Assembly: GCF_000485905.1 (NCBI RefSeq)
Contig: NC_022664.1
Span: 1,745,001-1,809,000 of the forward strand
Direction: 5' to 3'
From: Spiribacter curvatus
GTDB taxonomy: Bacteria > Pseudomonadota > Gammaproteobacteria > Nitrococcales > Nitrococcaceae
Length of the DNA stretch: 64,000 nt
In this document: piece after piece, positions 34,597-43,733 of the stretch
Numbering within the stretch: position 1 is the stretch's first letter
Layout: every line of letters begins with the position of its first letter
Notes under the pieces: model-generated
What the model was told of the DNA's origin: nothing
Databases searched by the model: none
What the model saw: the letters and a program-made list of their open reading frames with translations, nothing else
Made by a program: the position numbers and the translations under genes

Positions 34597-36361
34597 ACCT
34601 CGAACTGGGCCTGATCGGCAATGGCCAGCTCGCGGGGCTGATCGATCCGCAGGGCCGGCTGGTCTGGTCCTGCCTGCCGCGGTTCGATGCCGAACCCGCC
34701 TTCACGCGGCTGATCGACGATACCGACCGCGGCCACTTCAGCATCGAGCTCTGTGATCAGTGCGACGTCACCCAGTTCTATCGCCATAACACGGCCGTGC
34801 TGTGTACTGAGCTCACCGACCGCTACGGTGCCGTGCTGCGCATCACCGACTTCTGTCCACGGTTTCGCCAGTACGAGCGCACCTACCGGCCGGTCATGAT
34901 CCTCCGCCGCCTGGAGGTGATCCGCGGCCACCCGGTCGTCCGCACCCGCCTGCGACCGGTGACGGGCTGGGATGGAGCCGCGCCCGCCACCACGCGCGGC
35001 AGCAATCACGTGCGCTTCATCCGCAACGAGCAGGTCCTGCGCGTCACCACCGATGCGCCGCTCACCCATGTCGTTGATGAGACGCCGTTCGTGGTCGATA
35101 CAACGATGACCTTCATCCTCGGCCCCGACGAGAGCGTCAAGGAGTCGGTGGCGGCGATGAGTCGGCGGTTTCTCGAGTGCACCGAGGCCTACTGGCAGGA
35201 CTGGACGCGCTCCCTCGCCATCCCGTTCGAATGGCAGCGGGCGGTGATCCGGGCCGCGATCACCCTCAAGCTCTCCGCCTACGAGGACACCGGTGCCGTG
35301 ATCGCCGCCATCACCACCTCCATCCCCGAGGCGGCGGATAGTGGCCGCAACTGGGACTATCGATACTGCTGGCTGCGGGATGCCTATTTCACCGTCCATG
35401 CGCTGAACCGGCTGGGCGCGACCCGCACCATGGAGGGGTTTCTGCGCTACATCATCAATCTCGTCGCCGGCAGCGACGATCACCGCCTCCAGCCCCTCTA
35501 CGGGATCGGCGGCGAGCGCCGTATCGATGAGACCACCGCCGATGCGCTGAGCGGGTATCACGGCATGGGCCCGGTGCGCGTCGGCAATGCCGCCTATCAT
35601 CAAATCCAGCACGACGTATACGGCACCGTCATCCTCGCCGCCACCCAGGCGTTTTTCGACGAGCGCCTCGAGCGGCCTGGCGATCGATCGCTCTACCAGC
35701 GGCTCTGCGCGCTCGGCGAAGAGGCCGTTGAGCGCTACGACCAGCCCGATGCCGGGATATGGGAATACCGCGGCCGGGCCCGCGTCCACACCTACTCGGC
35801 CATGATGTGCTGGGCGGCCTGCGACCGGTTGCGCCGCATCGCCGGACAGCTCGGGCTGGATGCCGATGCCGCGCACTGGGCCGATCATGCCGCCACCATC
35901 CACGCCCGCATCTGCCGCGAGGCATGGAGCGAGACGCATACCGCGTTTGTCGAGAGCTTCGGTGGCGACAGCCTTGACGCCAGTCTGCTGCTGATGCACG
36001 AGCTGGGTTTCCTGGCCGCCGACGACCCGCGGTTCATCAGCACGGTGGAGGCCATTGAGCACCAGCTGCGACGGGGCGATCACCTGTTCCGCTACGCCGC
36101 GGCGGATGATTTCGGCCGCCCGGAGAACGCCTTCAACATCTGTACGTTCTGGTTCATCGACGCCCTCCAGGCGATCGGTCGGGGCGACGAGGCGCGGCGA
36201 CTGTTCGAGAATATGCTCGGCCATCGCACGCAGCTCGGTCTGCTCTCGGAAGACCTGGATCCGGCGCATGGCGAGCTGTGGGGGAATTTCCCGCAGACCT
36301 ACAGTATGGTGGGGTTGATCAACTCAGCGATGCATCTGAGCCGCAGCTGGGAGGAGAGCCT

Positions 36362-36365
<4 letters not shown>
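34548..36365 (+). CDS. Glycoside hydrolase family 15 protein (trehalase or glucoamylase type)
   Basis: 605 residues, full GH15 length. After an N-terminal beta domain (about 15-250) comes the alpha/alpha barrel. It has DSGRNWDYRYCWLRDAYFT, the likely general acid in DAGIWEYRGRARVHTYSAMM, and ENAFNICTFWFIDALQ near the C-terminus holding a second conserved acid. GH15 enzymes cut alpha-glucosidic bonds. A bacterial branch, characterised in mycobacteria, hydrolyses trehalose. Its place inside an otsB-otsA unit makes trehalose the best guess, but maltooligosaccharides cannot be excluded. No signal peptide, so cytoplasmic. Confidence 0.88.
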
Positions 36366-37712
<1,347 letters not shown>

Positions 37713-37738
<26 letters not shown>

Positions 37739-38813
37739 GCCCGGCCCCACCGAAGCGGCCCGCATCATCATGCATGTGGACATGGATGCGTTCTTTGCCT
37801 CGGTGGAGCTCAAGCGCCAGCCAGCGCTCCGCGGCCAGCCGGTGATCGTTGGCGGGCGCGGCGATCCGAGCCGACGCGGCGTCGTCTCCACGGCGACCTA
37901 CGAGGCGCGGGTGTTCGGCATCCACTCGGGCATGCCGCTGCGCACCGCCGCGCGGCTCTGCCCCGATGCGGTGTTCCTGCCGGTGGATTTCCCCGCCTAT
38001 CACGCAGCCTCGGCCCAGGTCTTCGACTGTCTGGCCGCGGTCAGTGAACGCCTCCAGCCGGTGGGCCTCGATGAGGCCTATCTCGACATCAGCGCGCGGA
38101 CGGATGATCCGCTGGCCGTCGGCCGGCAGCTGAAGGCAACCATCCACGCCACCACCGATCTGGTGGCCTCGGTGGGTATCGGCCCCAATCGGTTGCTGGC
38201 GAAAATCGCCTCGGATCTGGAAAAGCCCGACGGCCTGACCTGGCTGCGCCGCGCCGACATGCGCGAACGGGTCTGGCCGCTGCCGGTACGGACCCTGCAT
38301 GGTGTCGGCCCGCGAACCGCGGAACGCCTGGCCGGCCTGGGGGTGGAATGCGTCGGAGATCTCGCCGCGCTGCCCCTCGAACAGCTGACCGCCGAATTCA
38401 GTCCGCGCCATGCGCAGTCGCTGATGGCGTCGGCGCAGGGGATCGACGAGCGGCCGGTACAGACCGAGCGTATCCGCAAGTCCATCGGCCGCGAGCGGAC
38501 CTTTCAGGCGGACTGCCGGAGTAGCGGACGGCTCGATCACGAGGCCCGGCTGATGCTGGAGCGGGTCTGCGAGCAGCTGCGGGAGCGCCGGCTCGGCGCC
38601 CGAACGGTGACCGTCAAGCTACGCTATCGCGATTTCACCACGCATACCCGGTCGCGGAGCCTGACCGAACCCACTGACGGGATGGAGACACTGGCGGCGC
38701 TCGTCCACCAGTGTCTGTTCGCGCACCGGCTGCATCGCGCGGTGCGCCTGCTCGGCGTTCAGCTGTCAGGGCTCGTGGCGAGCGACAGCGACGGACGCCC
38801 GACGGGGGATTAA
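37713..38813 (+). CDS. dinB: DNA polymerase IV (Y family)
   Basis: 366 residues from ATG 37713. Starting there keeps ARIIMHVDMDAFFASVELK, matching the E. coli RKIIHVDMD start, while the ATG at 37770 would remove the first residues. DEAYLDISAR holds the catalytic acids, and VASVGIGPNRLLAKIASDLEKPDGL is a family block. The little-finger domain is present. The protein copies damaged DNA with low fidelity. It overlaps otsA by 26 bases, an unusual partner that ties it to the trehalose unit. No LexA box was noticed. Confidence 0.93.
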
Positions 38814-39760
38814 AGCCCCAGGTCCTCGCGGATCACCTCAACCGCGTCACCTTCACCCGAGGCGGTCGTGACGCCATCGAGCCAGCGATCGAGCATTTCC
38901 GGCTTGTCGGCGACCAGCGACTGCGCGGCGGCCAGTGGGGACTGGTCATCGTTGATGACATAACCGCCCGCCTCGCTCTGCTCCTCCACCGAATAGGCGT
39001 ACTGCTCGAGCAGCCGGCCGACGTTACTGCAGCGATCCGTGTAGCCGGCGGTGGCGATGCTGTAGACCGTCGCGCCACCCTGGTTGGGACCGAAATACTC
39101 AGCGCCGCCGGTGAGGTAGCGCATATCGATGTTGATGTTCATCGGGTGCGGGGCCCAGCCGAGGAACGTGACCCACTCATCCCGGGGGACCGAGCGCTGC
39201 ACCTGGGTGAGCATGCCGGCCTCGGAGGATTCCATGAGCTCCCAGTCGCCCAGCCCGAAAGCATCGTCGTCGATCATCGACTGAATGGCGGCATTGCCGT
39301 CGTTGCCCGCCTCGATGCCATAGATCCGGCCCTCGAAGCGCTCCTTGTACTCGTCGAGATCAGAGAAGTCGCGGACGCCGGCCTCCCAGACATACTCCGG
39401 GACCGCGAGGGTGTACTTGGCGCCCTCGAGGTTCGCGCTCAGCTGCTCGATCTCACCGTCCTCGAGATAGGGGGTGATCATGCTCTCCTGGGTCGGCAGC
39501 CAGAGGCCGAGGAAGGCGTCACGCTGGCCGTCAGCCACCGACTGGAAGGCGATCGGGACAGAGGCGGTGGTCAGGTCGGTCTCATAGCCCAGCGTGTCGA
39601 GGAGGTAGTCCATCATCTCCGATTTGATGGTCACGCCGGTCCAGTTGACATTGGCCAGGCCCACCGTCTGGCAGCTCTCCGGCTCGCTCGCATTGGCATT
39701 CATGGCGGTCAGAGAGACCAGTGCGGCCCCGGCCAGGGTCGCGATCATTGGGGTTTTCAT
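38810..39760 (-). CDS. Choline/betaine ABC transporter substrate-binding protein (ChoX-like)
   Basis: 316 residues from ATG 39760. The signal peptide ends in NANA/SEPES. The OpuAC-type fold shows CQTVGLANVNWTGVTIKSEMM, DAFLGLWLPTQESM and EWVTFLGWAPHPMN, as in choline-binding ChoX. It would bind choline or a related quaternary amine in the periplasm for import. No permease or ATPase gene lies next to it. It is divergent from betIBA across a region with the BetI palindrome, so it is probably co-regulated. Its stop overlaps the dinB stop region by 4 bases, tail to tail. Confidence 0.88.
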   Translation of the reverse strand: MKTPMIATLAGAALVSLTAMNANASEPESCQTVGLANVNWTGVTIKSEMMDYLLDTLGYETDLTTASVPIAFQSVADGQRDAFLGLWLPTQESMITPYLEDGEIEQLSANLEGAKYTLAVPEYVWEAGVRDFSDLDEYKERFEGRIYGIEAGNDGNAAIQSMIDDDAFGLGDWELMESSEAGMLTQVQRSVPRDEWVTFLGWAPHPMNINIDMRYLTGGAEYFGPNQGGATVYSIATAGYTDRCSNVGRLLEQYAYSVEEQSEAGGYVINDDQSPLAAAQSLVADKPEMLDRWLDGVTTASGEGDAVEVIREDLGL

Positions 39761-39814
39761 ACAATCTCCAGACAATTTCAGACTCGAATTGAGCACCATC
39801 AAGCTCACCACAAT

Positions 39815-39836
39815 ATTGATTGAGCGGTCAATCAAT
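39815..39836. promoter_or_regulatory. BetI operator, perfect palindrome
   Basis: ATTGATTGA (39815-39823), GCGG, TCAATCAAT (39828-39836): 9-base arms that are exact reverse complements. Known BetI sites are TTGA...TCAA palindromes, so this fits well. It lies between divergent choX and betI, over the betI -35 and spacer, and could control both directions. Confidence 0.85.
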
Positions 39837-39848
39837 GAAGCATAGAAT
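39820..39848 (+). promoter_or_regulatory. Promoter of betIBA
   Basis: TTGAGC (39820-39825), a 17-base spacer and TAGAAT (39843-39848). Transcription from about 39855 leaves a 20-base leader to the betI ATG at 39877. The palindrome covers the -35, so BetI binding would block RNA polymerase. This also rules out starts upstream of 39855. Confidence 0.6.
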
Positions 39849-39876
39849 GGTCGGCATCAACGAAAGGGAACGACGC

Positions 39877-40485
39877 ATGGCGCGGAAAGGAATGGAGGCG
39901 GTGCGCCGGCAGCAGCTCATCGAGGCGACACTGCATGTGATCCACGATCAGGGGCTGCAGGCGACCACACTCGGTCGGGTCGGCCAGCAGGCGGGCATAT
40001 CGCCCGGGCTGGTGGCGCACTACTTCGGTGACAAACGCCAGTTGCTCGCCGCGACCTACCTGTCGCTGGTCCGCTCGCTGGGGCGCGAATACCGCGCCGC
40101 CCGCGCCGGCACCGCGGCCGGCCTGCCCCGGGTCAGGGCCATCATTGACGCCAATTTCGCCGCCAGCCAGTCCGGCGAGGTGATCGTCAGCTCGTGGCTA
40201 TCGTTCTGGGCGCAGGTCAACCATGTGCCCAGCCTCGCCCGCATCCAGAACGTCGTCACCCGCCGGCTGGAGAGCAACCTCACGCATGCCCTGTCCGCCT
40301 TCCTGCCCCGCCCGGAGGCGGTGCGGCTCGCCGAGGGCCTGGGTGTGATGATCGATGGTCTGTGGCTGCGGGCGAGCCTGCGCACCGGCGGACTGGATGT
40401 CGACGCCGCCCGCGCCCTGGCCCACCGCTACCTCGATTCCGAACTCCATGCACTGACCGGAGGCCCGCATGCCGAATCCGCCTGA
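39877..40485 (+). CDS. betI: TetR-family repressor BetI
   Basis: 202 residues from ATG 39877 (MARKGMEAVRRQQLIEATLHVI), which aligns with the E. coli BetI start; a longer frame from 39820 would begin above the likely transcription start. The TetR helix-turn-helix is TTLGRVGQQAGISPGLVAHYFGDKRQLL. In the known system BetI represses bet genes and choline relieves it. It overlaps betB by 17 bases and lies directly downstream of its probable operator. Confidence 0.94.
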   Translation: MARKGMEAVRRQQLIEATLHVIHDQGLQATTLGRVGQQAGISPGLVAHYFGDKRQLLAATYLSLVRSLGREYRAARAGTAAGLPRVRAIIDANFAASQSGEVIVSSWLSFWAQVNHVPSLARIQNVVTRRLESNLTHALSAFLPRPEAVRLAEGLGVMIDGLWLRASLRTGGLDVDAARALAHRYLDSELHALTGGPHAESA

Positions 40486-41932
40486 TCAGCTGCTGTGGAT
40501 CGACAATACCGCCGTCGACAGCCACCGCCAGCAACGCTTCGAGACCCGCAACCCGGCCACCGGCGCCCTCCTGGCAAGGGTCGCTGAGGCCGATGCCGGC
40601 GACGTCGATGCCGCCGTGCGCAGCGCCCGGGCCGCACAGGTCGACTGGGCGGCCCGTTCCGGCGTCGAGCGCGGGCGCATTCTGGCGGCGGCCGCCGCGG
40701 CGGTGCGCGCACACCGTGACGAGCTCGCCCGGCTGGAATGCCTCGACGGCGGCAAGCCCATCGCCGAGACACCCGAGGCGGATGTCGATTCGGCGGCGGA
40801 CTGCCTCGAGTACTTCGCCGGTCAGGCGGCCAGTCTGCAGGGTGAATACCAGACGGTGGACGGTGGCTTTTTCTATACCCGCCCCGAGCCGCTCGGCGTC
40901 TGCGGCGGCATCGGTGCCTGGAACTATCCCCTCCAGATCGCCGCCTGGAAGACCGCGCCCGCGCTGGCCGCCGGTAACGCGATGGTCTTCAAGCCCGCCG
41001 AGCTGACGCCGCTGTCAGCGCTGCGGTTCGCAGAGATCCTCGCCGAGGCAGGGCTGCCGCCGGGACTCTTCAACGTCGTCCAGGGCGCGGCGGAGACCGG
41101 TCAGGCACTGACCCGGCATGCGGATATCGACAAGATCTCGCTCACCGGCGAGGTCGGCACCGGTAAGGCGGTGATGCGCGATGCCGCCGACACCCTCAAG
41201 GCGGTCACCATGGAGCTGGGCGGCAAATCGCCACTGATCGTATTCGACGATGCCTCGCTGGATGACGCGGTCTCGGGCGCGCTGCTGGGCAACTTCTACA
41301 CCCAGGGCGAGATCTGCACCAACGGCACCCGGGTCTATGTCCATGAAGCGGTGATCGATGACTTTATCGAGCGGGTAGTGGCTCGCACGCGGCAGCTGCG
41401 GATCGGTGATCCGGCCGATCCCGACACCGACATCGGGGCACTCATCTCGCCCGCGCACCGCGACCATGTCCTCGATTTCATCCACCGCGGCGAGGCGCAG
41501 GGCGCCCGGCGCCTGATCGGCGGCGAGGCGGTGACAGTCGAGGGCTGCCCGGATGGCGCCTTCGTCTCGCCGGCCGTCTTCCGGGTCGACGACGATGACT
41601 GCGTCATCGCCCGCGAGGAGATCTTCGGCCCGGTGATGACCATCCTGCCGTTCCGCGACGAGACCGAGGTCATCCGCCGCGCCAACGACACCCCCTATGG
41701 CCTCGCCGGCGGCGTGTTCACCACCGATCTGCAGCGCGCCCATCGGGTGGCGGCGGCGGTGAAGGCGGGGGTCATCTGGATCAACCACTACAACCTCACG
41801 CCCATCGAGATGCCATTCGGCGGCATGCGCCAGTCAGGGATCGGCCGCGAGAACAGCCGCCACGCCCTCGAGCACTACAGCCAGCTGAAAAGCGTGTTCG
41901 TCGCCACCACCGGCGTCGATGCGCCCTACTGA
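40469..41932 (+). CDS. betB: Betaine aldehyde dehydrogenase
   Basis: 487 residues. Aldehyde dehydrogenase motifs are GGIGAWNYPLQIAAWKTAPAL, the general base in VTMELGGKSPLIVFDDA, and the catalytic cysteine in GEICTNGTRVYVHE. NHYNLTPIEMPFGGMRQSG is typical of BetB. It oxidises betaine aldehyde to glycine betaine with NAD+, giving the main osmoprotectant. Its start is inside the betI 3' end and betA follows after 15 bases, so one betIBA transcript is expected. Confidence 0.96.
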   Translation: MPNPPDQLLWIDNTAVDSHRQQRFETRNPATGALLARVAEADAGDVDAAVRSARAAQVDWAARSGVERGRILAAAAAAVRAHRDELARLECLDGGKPIAETPEADVDSAADCLEYFAGQAASLQGEYQTVDGGFFYTRPEPLGVCGGIGAWNYPLQIAAWKTAPALAAGNAMVFKPAELTPLSALRFAEILAEAGLPPGLFNVVQGAAETGQALTRHADIDKISLTGEVGTGKAVMRDAADTLKAVTMELGGKSPLIVFDDASLDDAVSGALLGNFYTQGEICTNGTRVYVHEAVIDDFIERVVARTRQLRIGDPADPDTDIGALISPAHRDHVLDFIHRGEAQGARRLIGGEAVTVEGCPDGAFVSPAVFRVDDDDCVIAREEIFGPVMTILPFRDETEVIRRANDTPYGLAGGVFTTDLQRAHRVAAAVKAGVIWINHYNLTPIEMPFGGMRQSGIGRENSRHALEHYSQLKSVFVATTGVDAPY

Positions 41933-41947
41933 GAACGGGACCCGCGT

Positions 41948-43609
41948 ATGCAGACCGAAACCTTCGACTACGTCATCATCGGTGCCGGATCGGCCGGCGC
42001 CGTGCTCGCCAGCCGGCTCACGGAGGATCCGGACTGCCGGGTCCTGCTGCTCGAGGCCGGCCCCATGGATTACAGCCTCTGGATCCATATGCCCTCGGCC
42101 TTTGATAAGCCCATGGGCAGCAAGCGCTACAACTGGGGCTATGCCACCGAGCCCGAGCCGAGCATGGACAACCGCCGCATGGACTGCCCCCGCGGCCATG
42201 TCCTGGGGGGCTCGTCGTCCATCAACGGCATGGCCTATGTCCGCGGCAATGCCCTGGACTATGAGGGCTGGGCCGATGATTTCGGTCTCGAGGCATGGCG
42301 CTACGACAAGGTGCTGCCCTATTTCCGCCGCGCCGAGGATTTCGATCAGGGCAGCAATGCCTATCACGGCAGTGACGGGCCGCTGCATGTCACCACCGGG
42401 TCCATGCGCAATCCGCTCTACCGGGCCTTCGTCGATGCCGGCGTCGCGGCGGGCTATCCCGAGACCGAGGACATGAACGGCTACCAGCAGGAAGGCTTCG
42501 GGCCGATGTTCATGACCACCCGCAACGGTGTGCGCTGGTCGACGGCCAATGCCTATCTGCGCCCCATCATGCGCCGGCCCAACCTGACCCTGCGGACCCG
42601 GGCGCTGACCGAGACCCTGTCATTCGACGGTGATCGCGCCACCGGCGTGCGCTACCGCTATCGCAACGAGACCCGCGAGGCGCGTACCGATCAGGAGGTA
42701 CTGCTCTGCGCCGGTGCGATCAACTCACCCCAGATCCTGATGCGCTCGGGCATCGGTCCCGCGGCGGCACTGCAGGGCCACGGCATCGACGTCCAGCAGG
42801 ATCTGCCCGGCGTCGGCGAGAACCTCCAGGACCACCTCGAGGTGTATGTGCAGTACGCCTGTCGCGAGCCGATCACCCTGTTCAGTGCCCTCAAGCCCTG
42901 GAACCAGGCGCGCATCGGGATCCAGTGGCTGACCACCCGCGGCGGACTGGGCGCCACCAACCACTTCGAGTCGGGTGGCTTCATCCGCAGCGAGGCGGGC
43001 GTGCCCTATCCCAACCTGCAGTATCACTTCATGCCCATCGCGCTCAGCTATGACGGCAGCGTGTCGGCTGACTGCCACGGCTTTCAGGCCCATGTCGGTC
43101 CGATGCGCCCGGAAAGCCGTGGCCGTGTGACCCTCGAGAGCAGCGACCCCACCGCCGCTCCCTGGATCGTGTTCAACTACATGGCCACCGAGCGGGACCG
43201 CCGCGAGATGCGCGATGCGGTGCGACTCACCCGCGAGGTCATCGAACAGTCGCCCATGGACCGGTTCCGTGACCGGCCCCTGTCGCCCGGCCCCGAGGTG
43301 CAGAGCGATGCCGATATCGATGCCTGGGTCCGCGCCCATGGCGAGAGCGCCTATCACCCCAGCGGGACCTGTCGGATGGGGACGGCCGGCGACCCGGCGG
43401 CGGTGGTCGATGGCGACGGCCGGGTGCACGGCGTCGCGGGCCTGCGGGTCATCGACGCCTCGATCATGCCGCGGATCACCACCGGCAACCTCAACGCGCC
43501 AACGATCATGATCGCCGAGAAGCTTGCCGACCGCGTCCGTGGCCGGGAGACCGAGTCCGATCCCCAGCCCTGGTACGCCGCCGCGGACTGGCAGGATCGA
43601 CAGCGCTGA
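41948..43609 (+). CDS. betA: Choline dehydrogenase
   Basis: 553 residues of the GMC flavoprotein family. The N-terminal FAD site is [39 protein letters not shown] is the GMC signature, and the active-site histidine region is [12 protein letters not shown]. It oxidises choline to betaine aldehyde at the inner membrane and can also oxidise the aldehyde. It is the last gene of betIBA and is followed by a strong hairpin. No betT or other choline transporter is in the window. Confidence 0.96.
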   Translation: MQTETFDYVIIGAGSAGAVLASRLTEDPDCRVLLLEAGPMDYSLWIHMPSAFDKPMGSKRYNWGYATEPEPSMDNRRMDCPRGHVLGGSSSINGMAYVRGNALDYEGWADDFGLEAWRYDKVLPYFRRAEDFDQGSNAYHGSDGPLHVTTGSMRNPLYRAFVDAGVAAGYPETEDMNGYQQEGFGPMFMTTRNGVRWSTANAYLRPIMRRPNLTLRTRALTETLSFDGDRATGVRYRYRNETREARTDQEVLLCAGAINSPQILMRSGIGPAAALQGHGIDVQQDLPGVGENLQDHLEVYVQYACREPITLFSALKPWNQARIGIQWLTTRGGLGATNHFESGGFIRSEAGVPYPNLQYHFMPIALSYDGSVSADCHGFQAHVGPMRPESRGRVTLESSDPTAAPWIVFNYMATERDRREMRDAVRLTREVIEQSPMDRFRDRPLSPGPEVQSDADIDAWVRAHGESAYHPSGTCRMGTAGDPAAVVDGDGRVHGVAGLRVIDASIMPRITTGNLNAPTIMIAEKLADRVRGRETESDPQPWYAAADWQDRQR

Positions 43610-43621
43610 CCGGGTGCCCGG

Positions 43622-43646
43622 GTGGCCGGCGATGCCGGCCGGCCAC
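43622..43646 (+). terminator. Hairpin after betA, possible terminator
   Basis: GTGGCCGGC (43622-43630), a 7-base loop and GCCGGCCAC (43638-43646) are perfect 9-base arms just after the betA stop. No run of T follows, so intrinsic termination is uncertain; it may protect the 3' end of the bet mRNA or pause polymerase. Confidence 0.45.
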
Positions 43647-43689
43647 ATCGGGTTGTCCATTCACTCACAACCAACCCGCCGTCCTGCGT

Positions 43690-43721
43690 TACAATGCTGC
43701 TATGCAACATAGCTGTAGCAG
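43690..43721 (+). promoter_or_regulatory. -10 element and inverted repeats before the Pat gene
   Basis: TACAAT (43690-43695) is a good -10, but its -35 (ACAACC) is poor. Just after it GCTATG-CAA-CATAGC (43699-43713) is a perfect short palindrome. CTGCTA/TAGCAG (43697-43702, 43716-43721) forms a second nested pair reaching the AGGAG ribosome site. An activator or repressor site is possible. Confidence 0.3.
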
Positions 43722-43733
43722 GAGTATTCCCCG

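Noticed and set aside
34515-36269. 584-residue open frame on the minus strand opposite the GH15 gene
   Set aside because: It is an antisense shadow in GC-rich DNA; the plus-strand GH15 protein has full conserved motifs, while this translation has no recognisable domain and skewed composition.
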